Assembly (NCBI RefSeq): GCF_003386165.1
Contig: NZ_QRDV01000011.1
Span: 4,431-68,430 of the forward strand
From: Winogradskyella eximia
Lineage (GTDB): Bacteria; Bacteroidota; Bacteroidia; Flavobacteriales; Flavobacteriaceae
DNA length: 64,000 bases
Direction of reading: 5' to 3'
Made by a program: the position numbers and the translations under genes. Under the pieces are notes generated by a model. It was not told where the DNA came from and did not search any database. It saw nothing but the letters and a program-made list of their open reading frames with translations. Of this stretch, positions 8,889 through 18,002 are shown in pieces. Positions within the stretch are counted from its first letter, which is position 1; the number at the start of each line of letters is the position of its first letter.

Positions 8889-9692
8889 ATGAAGCATATT
8901 AAGCTTTTAATAATTGTTTTGAGTTGCGTTATTGTTTCGTCTTGTATCCCTCATAAAGACACAGTTTATTTACAGGTTAAGGAAGGTGCAGCTAACGATA
9001 CCATTCCGAATAACATGACGGAAGTTCAGAAACCTTATAGAGTGCAGATTAATGATATTCTTAATATAAGAGTGAAGGCTATTGATCAACAAACGGTAGA
9101 AATACTCAACCCAGTTGGCGATACTAGTTTAAATGCAGATAGTGCAGAACGTGCTTATTTTGATGGTTTTACTGTAGATCTTCATGGTAATATTAGAATA
9201 CCAACACTGGGTCATCTTAACGTTTTAGGTTTTACGACTGAAGAAATTGAAAAAATTATAGAAGAAAAATTACTTGAAGATCAATTTAAGGAAACAGCGA
9301 ATATATTTGTTACGGTAAAACTAGCAGGTTTAAGGTATACAGCAAATGGTGAAGTGGCAAGACCAGGAAGTCAGGTGTTGTTTTCTGAACGTGTAAATAT
9401 TTTTGAAGCGATAGCAAATGTTGGTGAGATTTTAATAACAGGAAATAGAAAAGAGGTTAAAATAATAAGACAATATCCTCAAGGTCAAAAAATACATAGT
9501 TTGGATTTAACAGATGTTAATGTAATGAAGTCACCATATTATTATATTCAACCTAACGATATAATTTATGTAGAACCTTTGAGGCAGAAATCAATAGGAA
9601 CAGGAGAAACAGCTGTTTCAAGTATTGCTACCATAGCATCTATACTTTCTTTACTTACCACAGGGATCTTACTTTTTACACGTTTGAATTAA
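8889..9692 (+). CDS. wza: Wza-like polysaccharide export lipoprotein
   Basis: Outer-membrane polysaccharide export protein (Poly_export/SLBB family) that forms the secretion channel with the Wzc partner. The N-terminus is a lipoprotein signal with lipobox VSSC, giving lipidated Cys19. It is followed by the export domain (YRVQINDILNIRVKA...) and an SLBB-like segment (GEVARPGSQVL...NIFEAIANVG). The C-terminus ends with a hydrophobic helix (about 240-262), common in Bacteroidota homologues. The stop codon directly abuts the wzc-like ATG, so the two are translationally coupled. Confidence 0.93.
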   Translation: MKHIKLLIIVLSCVIVSSCIPHKDTVYLQVKEGAANDTIPNNMTEVQKPYRVQINDILNIRVKAIDQQTVEILNPVGDTSLNADSAERAYFDGFTVDLHGNIRIPTLGHLNVLGFTTEEIEKIIEEKLLEDQFKETANIFVTVKLAGLRYTANGEVARPGSQVLFSERVNIFEAIANVGEILITGNRKEVKIIRQYPQGQKIHSLDLTDVNVMKSPYYYIQPNDIIYVEPLRQKSIGTGETAVSSIATIASILSLLTTGILLFTRLN

Positions 9693-12167
9693 ATGGATGA
9701 TAATTATATAGATATTGACGAGCAAGAATCTAAATCTCTTGGATTTGATTTTAAAGGATTTTTATTTAAAGCATTAAATCTGTGGAAATTCATTTTGCTG
9801 TGTGTAGGTTTAGCGTTAATTGTAGCCTATTTAATTAATGTTAGAAAGCAAAATATATACAGTTTAGATTCTTTAATCACTGTAGAATCTGACCAAAATC
9901 CATTTTTCACAGCTAATACAAGCATCTCATTTAATTGGGGAGGAGTTTCTGGTAAAGTGGGCAAAGTAATGACCTCGATAAATACACGTTCTCACAATGA
10001 ACTTGTTGTAGATAGTTTAGAATATTACATTCAGTACCTACAGCAAGGAGAGTATAACAAGATAGATATCTACGGTAGGTCGCCATTTGTTTTTGATATC
10101 AATAAGTCTAAACCTCAGGTTTTAAATTTTCCTATTCGTATTATAAAAAAGAATGATAGCGAATATGAGGTTTATACCAATTCGGAAGCAACCACTAAAA
10201 CAGCTCAGATTTATGAAGATAAATCTAAAACTCAAGTAAATCTGCCACAGGGAGAATTTAGACAAACGTTTAAGTTTGGTGAGTCTATAGAACTGCCCTT
10301 TCTTTCAGGGAAATTTACAATAAATCCTAGAGTTAATTTTTCTGAAGGAACTGAGTATTATTTAAGTTTCTTGAATTTTGATAATGTGGTAAGTAGTTAC
10401 CAACGTAGTATTAAAATAGGACCTTATAATACGGCTGCTTCTTCCGTTTTAAGACTTTCTCTTGTTGGCAATAATAAAATTAGAATAGCTGATTTCTTAA
10501 ATGCTACAACATCAATATTGAGTAGAACGGAGTTAGAACGAAAAAATCTTTATGCCACTAATACCATTAACTTTATTGATAGTAGTTTAAGGGCTGTAGA
10601 TCTTAACCTAAAAGATGTGACTGGTAAGATGAACACTTTTAGGAAAAAAAATAAGATCTTTAGTGTAGATGAAGAAATGGCTCAATTATCCGAAAAGCTA
10701 AAAGATATTGAATTACAAAAAGAAGAAGCAAATTCTAAGCTCAATTACCTGAATTCATTAGAAAATTATTTAACTACAACTACAGATTATTCGCAGATTG
10801 CAGCACCTACTTCCGTTGGGATAGATGAAAGTAATATCTTAAATAGTGTAGCAAAAATCACTAATTTATCTATTGAGCGTCAAAACCTTGAAAACTCAAC
10901 TAAGGAAGGATCTGTTTTATTAAAAGAAATTGATAGTAGAATTGATGCGGAAAAGAATGTTTTGTTGGCAACAACAAAATCTACCAAAGCGACTATAAAT
11001 TTTCAGTTAAATACTATTAATAGAAACGCGGCTACTTATGAGGCTAAGTTGAGTGAGTTGCCAGAAGATCAGCAAGAGTTTTTAAAGATTCAACGCCAGT
11101 TAGATTTAAGTCAAGAAGCTTTTGATATTTACATGGCAAAACGAGGTGAAGCTGCCATAGTAAAGGCCGCAAATGTTAGTGATATCACTGTAATCGATGA
11201 AGCAAAAGATATTGGTAATCCACCAATAGGACCAAAGAAGTCTTTAAATTACATGATGGCTTTAATGGTTGGGTTTTTTAGTCCAATGTTTTTAGTCTTT
11301 ATTGTATTTCTGCTTGATAATACCATTCATGGATCTGATGAAATTGCAAGAATGTCTAAAATTCCAATTTTAGGACTAATAGGTAAATATCGATACAAAA
11401 ATAATTTGGTAGCTTTTGAGAAACCTAAGTCTGCAGTAGCAGAGTCTTTTAGAGCTATTAGATCTAGTTTACAGTTTGTTTTTAAAAAGAGTGCTTCTCA
11501 AACTAAAGCAAATACATTAATGGTTACGTCTTCTGTAAGTGGAGAAGGTAAAACATTTACATCGATTAATATTGCAACGGTATATGCGCTTTCAGGAAAA
11601 AAGACAATTCTATTAGGTCTAGATTTAAGGAAGCCAAAAATCTTTGATGATTTTAATATTACTAATGAGAAAGGTGTTGTTAATTATTTAATTGGTGATA
11701 GTAACTTTGAAGAGGTAGTTACGCACACACATATTGAGAATTTAGATATCATTCCTTCAGGTCCAATACCTCCAAATCCATCAGAGTTATTAATGAGTGA
11801 TAAATTAAAAGAACTTATAATGACACTTAAAGACGAGTACGATATGATTGTATTAGATACTCCTCCTTTAGGTTTAGTTACTGATGCATTGGAATTAGTA
11901 CAATATGCAGACGCTACTATTTTTATGGTAAGATTAGATTATACTAAGAAAGGGATGCTTCAATTAGTTAATGCTAAACAGCGTACAGGTGAACTTAAAA
12001 ATGTCAGTTTTGTACTTAATTTTTATAGACATAAGAATAATAGTAATTATGGTTATGGCTACGGTTACGGTTATGGTTACGGCTACGGAGTATATGGAAA
12101 CACATACCACGAAAAAGATAAGTCATCGTTACTTAAGAAGATTAAGGATTTCTTAAAAAGAATTTAA
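9693..12167 (+). CDS. wzc: Wzc-like polysaccharide copolymerase / tyrosine autokinase
   Basis: Inner-membrane regulator of chain length and export, fused to a BY-kinase domain. The 824 residues comprise an N-terminal membrane helix (about 31-50), a long periplasmic Wzz/GNVR coiled-coil region (about 280-480), a second membrane helix (about 520-545) and a cytoplasmic kinase with Walker A SGEGKT (about 615-620), A' LLGLDLRKPK (about 636-645) and Walker B IVLDTPP (about 717-723). It ends with a Tyr cluster of alternating Gly-Tyr (about 785-800), the expected autophosphorylation tail. Its start abuts the stop of wza, so the two are coupled. Confidence 0.95.
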   Translation: MDDNYIDIDEQESKSLGFDFKGFLFKALNLWKFILLCVGLALIVAYLINVRKQNIYSLDSLITVESDQNPFFTANTSISFNWGGVSGKVGKVMTSINTRSHNELVVDSLEYYIQYLQQGEYNKIDIYGRSPFVFDINKSKPQVLNFPIRIIKKNDSEYEVYTNSEATTKTAQIYEDKSKTQVNLPQGEFRQTFKFGESIELPFLSGKFTINPRVNFSEGTEYYLSFLNFDNVVSSYQRSIKIGPYNTAASSVLRLSLVGNNKIRIADFLNATTSILSRTELERKNLYATNTINFIDSSLRAVDLNLKDVTGKMNTFRKKNKIFSVDEEMAQLSEKLKDIELQKEEANSKLNYLNSLENYLTTTTDYSQIAAPTSVGIDESNILNSVAKITNLSIERQNLENSTKEGSVLLKEIDSRIDAEKNVLLATTKSTKATINFQLNTINRNAATYEAKLSELPEDQQEFLKIQRQLDLSQEAFDIYMAKRGEAAIVKAANVSDITVIDEAKDIGNPPIGPKKSLNYMMALMVGFFSPMFLVFIVFLLDNTIHGSDEIARMSKIPILGLIGKYRYKNNLVAFEKPKSAVAESFRAIRSSLQFVFKKSASQTKANTLMVTSSVSGEGKTFTSINIATVYALSGKKTILLGLDLRKPKIFDDFNITNEKGVVNYLIGDSNFEEVVTHTHIENLDIIPSGPIPPNPSELLMSDKLKELIMTLKDEYDMIVLDTPPLGLVTDALELVQYADATIFMVRLDYTKKGMLQLVNAKQRTGELKNVSFVLNFYRHKNNSNYGYGYGYGYGYGYGVYGNTYHEKDKSSLLKKIKDFLKRI
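12051..12086 (+). repeat. Hexanucleotide repeat encoding the Gly-Tyr tail of Wzc
   Basis: Six in-frame units of the form GG(T/C)TA(T/C), each encoding Gly-Tyr (GGTTAT, GGCTAC, GGTTAC, GGTTAT, GGTTAC, GGCTAC), preceded by a Tyr codon and followed by Gly-Val-Tyr. A unit gain or loss keeps the frame and changes the tyrosine number by one. Confidence 0.9.
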
Positions 12168-12187
12168 CTACATATAAAGCTTATATT

Positions 12188-12778
12188 TTGATTACTAAAA
12201 CTCAGCTTCAAGTAAAACGTGTATTTGATGTGTTTTTAGTATTGCTCATTTTGCCTATTTTTTTGATTCCTATAGTGTTACTAATTATTATAGCAACCAT
12301 TGACACTAAAAGATATGGTATATATTCTCAATATCGTGTTGGCCAGCATGGTAAACTTTTTAAAATATATAAGATCAGAACTTTAAAGGACACGGAGCAT
12401 CATCAACGAAATTTAGAACAAAGAGCTACAACGATAGGGAAATATTTAAGACAATCTAAACTAAATGAGTTGCCTCAATTATTTAATGTGCTGATTGGAG
12501 ACATGAGTTTTGTTGGTCCGAGACCTGATTTGCAGGGTTTTGCAGACGAATTAAAAGGAGAAGATAGAATTGTTTTGAAAGTAAAACCTGGAATTACTGG
12601 TCCTGCAACCCTAAAATATAGGGATGAAGAACGTGTATTAGAACGACAAAAAGACCCGATTCAATACAATAGAACGATTATTTGGGTAGATAAGGTAAAA
12701 ATCAATAAAAATTACGTTCTGAATTATAGTTTTTACTTAGATTTGACACTCATTTTAAAATCTACTTTAAACAAATGA
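12188..12778 (+). CDS. Short bacterial sugar transferase (phosphoglycosyltransferase)
   Basis: A 196-residue monotopic phosphoglycosyltransferase that moves a sugar-1-phosphate from a UDP-sugar to undecaprenyl phosphate, starting repeat-unit synthesis. It has a hydrophobic N-terminal segment (about 14-38) and the family motifs YKIRTL, LRQSKLNELPQLFNVL and GDMSFVGPRPD. It lacks the four-helix N-terminal domain of WbaP/WcaJ, so it resembles PglC/WecA-independent short forms. The start is TTG. The stop overlaps the next ATG (ATGA, 12775-12778). It is one of two such enzymes in the locus; the other is at 48227. Confidence 0.9.
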   Translation: MITKTQLQVKRVFDVFLVLLILPIFLIPIVLLIIIATIDTKRYGIYSQYRVGQHGKLFKIYKIRTLKDTEHHQRNLEQRATTIGKYLRQSKLNELPQLFNVLIGDMSFVGPRPDLQGFADELKGEDRIVLKVKPGITGPATLKYRDEERVLERQKDPIQYNRTIIWVDKVKINKNYVLNYSFYLDLTLILKSTLNK

Positions 12779-14070
12779 CACATTCAGAAGATAAAATTGC
12801 AATCATAGGATTAGGTTATGTCGGTTTACCCCTTGCGGTAGAATTTGCAAAGAAATTCTTTGTAGTTGGTTTCGATATTAACAAGCAACGAATCAGTGAA
12901 TTAAATACTGGCCTTGATAAAACGTTAGAGGTTGAAAACGATAATTTAAAATCCGTTTTAACTACAGACTTAAATGCAAGTACAGGGTTATATATTACAG
13001 ATAATGTAGAAGCATTAGCAACTACAAATATTTATATTATTACAGTTCCTACACCAACAGATGCTCTAAACAAGCCTGTATTTACTCCTTTAATAAAAGC
13101 TAGTGAAACAGTAGGACGAGCAATGTCTAAAAATGATATTGTTATATACGAATCTACAGTATATCCTGGAGCCACAGAAGATATTTGTGTGCCTATTTTA
13201 GCAGAAGTTTCTGGATTAACATATAATAAAGACTTTTTTGCTGGTTATTCTCCAGAAAGAATAAATCCAGGTGACAAACAACATACTGTAACAAAAATTT
13301 TGAAAGTAACTTCTGGTTCTACACCAGAAATAGCTAAGAAGGTTAACGACTTATATTTAAAAGTTATCACAGCAGGTACGCATTTAGCACCTTCAATAAA
13401 AGTGGCTGAAGCTGCAAAAGTTATTGAGAATTCTCAACGAGACATTAATATTGCTTTCGTTAATGAATTATCTAAAATATTTAGATTATTAGATATTGAT
13501 ACTAAAGACGTTTTAGAAGCAGCAGGTACCAAATGGAATTTCTTAAAATTCTCACCAGGTTTAGTTGGTGGTCACTGTATTGGAGTAGATCCTTATTATT
13601 TAGCTCAAAAAGCAATAGAGTCTGGATATAATCCAGAAATTATTTTAGCTGGTCGTAAGATGAATGACAGTATGGGAAGCTACGTAGCTACTGAAACTGT
13701 AAAAATGATGATTAAAAAGGGAGCAACCATAAAAGGATCAAAAGCTTTAGTTTTAGGAATCACATTTAAAGAAAACTGTCCAGATATTAGAAACTCTAGA
13801 GTTATTGATATTATTGAAGAATTAGAAACATACCATGTAAATGTAGATGTTTACGATCCATGGGCTTCAAAAGAAGAAGTAAAGCACGAGTATAAATTAG
13901 ACTTAATTAGTGATTTTGGAGATTTAAGTTCAGATTATGATGCTGTTATTTTAGCTGTTTCACATAATGAATTCTTAAAATTAGATATCACTAAATTAAA
14001 ATCACAAACAGGTGTTGTTTTCGATGTAAAATCATTACTTCCTTTAGACGCCGTAGACGCAAGATTATAA
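12775..14070 (+). CDS. tviB: TviB/VipA-type UDP-N-acetylhexosamine 6-dehydrogenase
   Basis: NAD-dependent, two-step oxidation of the C6 of a UDP-HexNAc to the uronic acid. The 431 residues have the NAD-binding motif GLGYVGLP (12-19), central and C-terminal UDP-sugar dehydrogenase domains and catalytic Cys268 in GGHCIGVDPYY. Sequence flavour (SPERINPGDK, FKENCPDIRNSR) fits the TviB/WbpA/WecC branch rather than UDP-glucose dehydrogenase. It overlaps both neighbours: 4 bp with the sugar transferase and 1 bp with the epimerase. Paired with the TviC-like gene, it suggests UDP-GalNAcA supply. Exact C2/C4 stereochemistry cannot be read from sequence. Confidence 0.9.
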   Translation: MTHSEDKIAIIGLGYVGLPLAVEFAKKFFVVGFDINKQRISELNTGLDKTLEVENDNLKSVLTTDLNASTGLYITDNVEALATTNIYIITVPTPTDALNKPVFTPLIKASETVGRAMSKNDIVIYESTVYPGATEDICVPILAEVSGLTYNKDFFAGYSPERINPGDKQHTVTKILKVTSGSTPEIAKKVNDLYLKVITAGTHLAPSIKVAEAAKVIENSQRDINIAFVNELSKIFRLLDIDTKDVLEAAGTKWNFLKFSPGLVGGHCIGVDPYYLAQKAIESGYNPEIILAGRKMNDSMGSYVATETVKMMIKKGATIKGSKALVLGITFKENCPDIRNSRVIDIIEELETYHVNVDVYDPWASKEEVKHEYKLDLISDFGDLSSDYDAVILAVSHNEFLKLDITKLKSQTGVVFDVKSLLPLDAVDARL

Positions 14071-15047
14071 TGTATTCAAACCCGCATCACACAGTAGACC
14101 TATCTGAGTTAAGTTTTTTAATCACAGGTGGTGGAGGCTTCATTGGCTCTAACCTAACAGAATACTTATTAAAGTATAATGCTAAAAAAGTAAGAGTTTT
14201 AGATAACTTTTCTAATGGGCATCGCGAAAATTTAACTGAGTTTATGGACAATCCAGCCTTCGAACTTTTAGAAGGTGATATTAGAGATTTAGAAACATGT
14301 AAAAAAGCTATGGACGGCATTGATTATGTCTCTCATCAAGCGGCTTTAGGTTCTGTTCCTCGTTCTATTAATGATCCAGCAACAACTAACGAAGTTAATA
14401 TTTCTGGATTTTTAAACATGATGATTGCATTAAAGGATAGCCCAACGGTAAAACGTATGGTTTATGCAGCGTCTAGTTCAACTTACGGAGATAGTAAAGC
14501 TTTACCAAAAGTAGAAGATACTATAGGGAAACCTTTGTCTCCTTACGCGGTCACAAAATATGTCAACGAATTATATGCTGATGTATTTGGTACTACTTAT
14601 GATACTGATGTTATTGGATTGCGTTATTTCAACGTATTTGGACCAAAACAAAGTCCTACTGGTGCTTATGCAGCTGTAATTCCATTATTTATGCAAGCGC
14701 TTAAAGATAACGAGCCTTCAAAAATTAATGGTGATGGTGAGCAAACAAGAGATTTTACCTTTATAGACAATGTGGTTCAAGCCAATGTAAAAGGATTTTT
14801 TGCCTCTAAAGAAGCAAAGAATGAAGTCTTTAATGTAGCTTGTGGTGAGCGCATTACTATAAATTATTTATGGGAGTCATTGCGTATAGCTGCCAACTCT
14901 GAATTAAAGGCCATTTATGGACCAAATAGACAAGGTGATGTTAGAGATTCTTTAGCGGATATCTCTAAAGCACAAAATCTATTAGGCTATAAACCAAAAT
15001 ATACTGTAAGAGAAGGTTTAAAGATTACTTGGGATTATTTTAATTAA
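14070..15047 (+). CDS. tviC: TviC/WbpP-type UDP-sugar 4-epimerase (SDR)
   Basis: A 325-residue extended short-chain dehydrogenase with NAD motif GGGGFIGSN (about 20-28), catalytic YxxxK at Tyr159/Lys163 (PYAVTK) and a Ser/Thr triad member in SSSTYG. The GSVPRS and LRYFNVFGPKQ segments match the TviC/WbpP/Gne group that interconverts UDP-GlcNAc(A) and UDP-GalNAc(A). Its 1-bp overlap with the dehydrogenase indicates coupled translation and a joint pathway. It is followed by a strong hairpin (15093-15134) that may end this first transcript. Confidence 0.88.
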   Translation: MYSNPHHTVDLSELSFLITGGGGFIGSNLTEYLLKYNAKKVRVLDNFSNGHRENLTEFMDNPAFELLEGDIRDLETCKKAMDGIDYVSHQAALGSVPRSINDPATTNEVNISGFLNMMIALKDSPTVKRMVYAASSSTYGDSKALPKVEDTIGKPLSPYAVTKYVNELYADVFGTTYDTDVIGLRYFNVFGPKQSPTGAYAAVIPLFMQALKDNEPSKINGDGEQTRDFTFIDNVVQANVKGFFASKEAKNEVFNVACGERITINYLWESLRIAANSELKAIYGPNRQGDVRDSLADISKAQNLLGYKPKYTVREGLKITWDYFN

Positions 15048-15092
15048 ATTTTGAATCAGTTCTAGTTTACTTACTTCGAGTAAAAAATGTAT

Positions 15093-15134
15093 TTTAGCTA
15101 CATCATTTTATTAATCATAAAAGATGTAGCTAAA
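15093..15134 (+). terminator. Strong hairpin with T-tract directly before a glycosyltransferase start
   Basis: Perfect 12-bp stem TTTAGCTACATC (15093-15104) / GATGTAGCTAAA (15123-15134), with an inner 6-bp pair TTTTAT (15106-15111) / ATAAAA (15117-15122), followed by TTTTTA. It ends only 7 nt before the next ATG (15142). It looks like an intrinsic terminator or attenuator after the first five genes. Confidence 0.75.
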
Positions 15135-15141
15135 TTTTTAT

Positions 15142-16083
15142 ATGCAAGTAGCAAAAACAAAAATTTCATTTGTTGTACCAGTCTATATGGCTGAATTTAT
15201 TCTCGAAAAATTAGTTATCGAGATAGATAAAGTAATGTTAGTTATTGGTGAGGCCTACGAGGTTGTTTTGGTTGACGATAGAAGCTCTGATAATAGTTGG
15301 GAAGTAATTGAAAAACTATCAACAATTAATTCAAATGTTAAAGGGGTAAGATTAAGTAAAAATTTTGGTCAGCATCCTGCTATTTTGGCTGGATTGTCTC
15401 AAGCCGAAGCAGAGTGGATTGTGGTTTTAGATTGCGACTTGCAAGACCAACCAAAAGAAGTAGAAAAATTATATGAGAAAGCTTTAGAAGGTTTTGATAT
15501 TGTTTTAGCTAAAAGAACCCAACGAAAAGATAATTTTTTAAAGCGATTAAGCTCAAAACTATTTTCAATTATCTATGGTTACCTTACTGATACCAATTAT
15601 GATAATTCTGTAGCTAATTTTGGAATATATAATTCTAAAGTAATAAAATCGGTTTTGAATATGAACGATTATATAAAATCGTTTCCACTTTTTGTAAGTT
15701 GGGTTGGGTTTAAATCTACAGCTATTGAAGTAGAGCATGCGGAAAGAGAATCTGGAAAATCTTCGTATACAATTTCTAAACTTTTAAAATTAGCCTTCAA
15801 TACTATAATTTCGTTTTCTAATAAACCTTTAAAGCTTGTTGTAAAATTAGGATTAATCATATCTCTAGTTTCTATGCTTTTTGGTCTTTATACAATCTAT
15901 GCTTATTTTAATGGTAAAATAACGGTGTTGGGCTATAGCTCGCTAATTGTATCAATTTGGTTTTTATCAGGTATAAATATTACAATAGTAGGTGTTGTAG
16001 GGATTTATATTGGTAAAATATTTGACCAATCAAAAAACAGAAATCCATTTATTATTGATAAAATTATTAAACATGACGTATAA
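15142..16083 (+). CDS. GtrB/DPM1-like family 2 glycosyltransferase with two C-terminal membrane helices
   Basis: A 313-residue polyprenyl-phosphate glycosyltransferase, expected to make a polyprenyl-phosphate-linked sugar donor at the inner face of the cytoplasmic membrane. The GT-A domain (about 8-230) includes VVLVDDRSSDNSW and the metal-binding VLDCDLQDQP; two membrane helices follow (about 232-258 and 268-292), as in GtrB. Such donors feed GT-C transferases, and a GT-C-like protein is encoded at 17992. It overlaps the next gene by 11 bp (start at 16073). The hairpin immediately upstream may control its expression. Confidence 0.88.
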   Translation: MQVAKTKISFVVPVYMAEFILEKLVIEIDKVMLVIGEAYEVVLVDDRSSDNSWEVIEKLSTINSNVKGVRLSKNFGQHPAILAGLSQAEAEWIVVLDCDLQDQPKEVEKLYEKALEGFDIVLAKRTQRKDNFLKRLSSKLFSIIYGYLTDTNYDNSVANFGIYNSKVIKSVLNMNDYIKSFPLFVSWVGFKSTAIEVEHAERESGKSSYTISKLLKLAFNTIISFSNKPLKLVVKLGLIISLVSMLFGLYTIYAYFNGKITVLGYSSLIVSIWFLSGINITIVGVVGIYIGKIFDQSKNRNPFIIDKIIKHDV

Positions 16084-16870
16084 TAATATAAATTCAGAAC
16101 AAATAGTTGTTGGAAAAAATACAATAATTGAACCCTCTGCAAAAATTACAGGAATAAACGGAAAGGCAAAAAAAATTGTTATTGGCGATAATTGTTATAT
16201 AGGTGAAAATGTACAGATTATCTGTGATGATTTTTCGCTTGGCGATTATTCTAAAATTCAACATCATACAAATGTTCATGGATATTTGCCTTGTAAAATT
16301 GGTCATAATGCATGGATTGGCCAGTACACAATTATAGATTCAATAGGAGGGACAACAATAGGCAATAATTGTGGTATTGGTGCACATTCTCAAATCTGGA
16401 GTCATGTAAAATTTGGTGATACTTTAGAGGGTTGTAGATTTCTGTCTGAAAAAGAAATGATAATTGGAAATGACGTTTGGTTTGTTGGTCATTGCATTGT
16501 CTCTCCAATTGTAGCACAAGATAAATCTATGGCTTTAGTAGGTTCGGTTGTTACAAAAGACATGAATTTCAATGAAATTTATGCAGGTTCTCCAGCCAAG
16601 TCAATTTCGGATAAAATTGGCTTTCAATTTAATGAAACTCCAGTTGACGAAAAGTTTAATAAAATGATGAGTTATATTAAACAATGGGATGGGAAATCAG
16701 ACAATATTAGAATAATAAGAAGTAGTGAAGAGGTCGATATCAATAATGTGAATATTTCATATTTTAATGTGACAGATAGAACGTACACAAAAACAGGTAA
16801 TGATGACGAAGTTAGTTTCATGAAATTTTTATTGCCAGATAAAGCTAAATTTGTTCCCTTAAATGACTAA
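16073..16870 (+). CDS. Left-handed beta-helix (hexapeptide) acyltransferase
   Basis: A 265-residue protein with repeated hexapeptides (IVIGDNCYIGENV, IGHNAWIG, IGNNCGIG, IIGNDVWFVG) forming a left-handed beta-helix, as in sugar N- or O-acetyltransferases. A C-terminal extension of about 80 residues has no recognised family. The start chosen is ATG 16073; an in-frame extension to 16010 would only add a 21-residue tail inside the preceding gene. It overlaps the next gene, a WecE-type aminotransferase, by 8 bp. It may acetylate that enzyme's amino-sugar product, doing the job of WecD; this is inference from context. Confidence 0.82.
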   Translation: MTYNNINSEQIVVGKNTIIEPSAKITGINGKAKKIVIGDNCYIGENVQIICDDFSLGDYSKIQHHTNVHGYLPCKIGHNAWIGQYTIIDSIGGTTIGNNCGIGAHSQIWSHVKFGDTLEGCRFLSEKEMIIGNDVWFVGHCIVSPIVAQDKSMALVGSVVTKDMNFNEIYAGSPAKSISDKIGFQFNETPVDEKFNKMMSYIKQWDGKSDNIRIIRSSEEVDINNVNISYFNVTDRTYTKTGNDDEVSFMKFLLPDKAKFVPLND

Positions 16871-18002
16871 AAAATATACTCCATTTAATAAACCTTATCT
16901 CACAGGAAAAGAAACCACTTACATTGAAGAAGCCGTTGCGTCTGGTAAGATTTCTGGGAATGGCATGTTTACGCAAAAATGTCAAACCTTTTTTGAAGAT
17001 ACATTTCAAATAAAAAAAGCATTACTAACTACATCTTGTACAGATGCTTTAGAAATGTGTGCTATTTTATTAAATATTAATGAAGGAGATGAGGTTATTA
17101 TGCCTTCTTATACGTTTGTATCTACAGCTAATGCATTTGTTTTACGAGGAGCTAAAATTGTCTTTGCAGATTCTAAACCAGATTATCCAAATATTGACGA
17201 AACCAAACTTGAAGCTTTAATAACCAACAAAACTAAAGCGATAGTTGTGGTTCATTATGGTGGAGTGGCTTGCGAAATGGATACCATTATGCGTTTGGCA
17301 AAGCAGAACAATATTTTTGTGGTAGAAGATGCTGCGCAAGCTATAGATTCTTATTATAAAGGAAAAGCTTTAGGAAGTATTGGTCATTTAGCAACGTTTT
17401 CGTTTCATGAAACAAAAAATATAATTTCTGGTGAAGGTGGATTATTAGCTATAAATGATAATCAATTTGTTGATAGAGCTGAAATTATATGGGAAAAAGG
17501 CACCAATAGATCTTCTTTTTTTAGAGGAGAAGTAGATAAGTATGGTTGGGTAGATATAGGCTCTTCCTTTTTGCCATCAGAAGTTATTGCAGCTTTTTTA
17601 TGGGCTCAATTAGAAAATATTGAAAAAATACAATCTCGACGGAAAAATATTTGGAATCAATATTATCAAGGATTATTACCATTAGAAGTAGATGGTAAAA
17701 TAAAATTACCCAAATTACCAAATGATACTACTAACAATGGACATCTATTTTTTGTGTTATGTAATTCTTTTAAAGAACGTTCAGAATTAATTTCATTCTT
17801 AAAAGCAAAAAACATACATGCGGTTTTTCATTATTTAAGTTTGCATAAAAGCGTATTTTATAAATCTAAACATGATAATAGAGTCTTAATTAATAGTGAT
17901 ATGTTTACGGATCGATTACTAAGATTACCTTTGTTTTTTGAGTTAGATGATGAAACTATAAAAGAAATAGTAATTGAAATAAAGGCATTTTATGAAAGTT
18001 AA
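16863..18002 (+). CDS. wecE: WecE/RffA-type dTDP-4-keto-6-deoxyhexose aminotransferase
   Basis: PLP-dependent DegT/DnrJ/EryC1/StrS aminotransferase of 379 residues. Lys185 in SFHETKNIISGEGG is the Schiff-base lysine, and VVEDAAQA carries the PLP-contacting Asp. The N-terminus (PFNKPYLTGKE) and the SFHETKN motif are typical of WecE, which makes dTDP-4-amino-4,6-dideoxygalactose. A GT56 gene at 22732, whose known family member WecF transfers the acetylated form of that sugar, supports the reading. dTDP-glucose synthesis genes (rmlA, rmlB) are not in the window. It overlaps the next gene by 11 bp. Confidence 0.85.
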   Translation: MTKKYTPFNKPYLTGKETTYIEEAVASGKISGNGMFTQKCQTFFEDTFQIKKALLTTSCTDALEMCAILLNINEGDEVIMPSYTFVSTANAFVLRGAKIVFADSKPDYPNIDETKLEALITNKTKAIVVVHYGGVACEMDTIMRLAKQNNIFVVEDAAQAIDSYYKGKALGSIGHLATFSFHETKNIISGEGGLLAINDNQFVDRAEIIWEKGTNRSSFFRGEVDKYGWVDIGSSFLPSEVIAAFLWAQLENIEKIQSRRKNIWNQYYQGLLPLEVDGKIKLPKLPNDTTNNGHLFFVLCNSFKERSELISFLKAKNIHAVFHYLSLHKSVFYKSKHDNRVLINSDMFTDRLLRLPLFFELDDETIKEIVIEIKAFYES

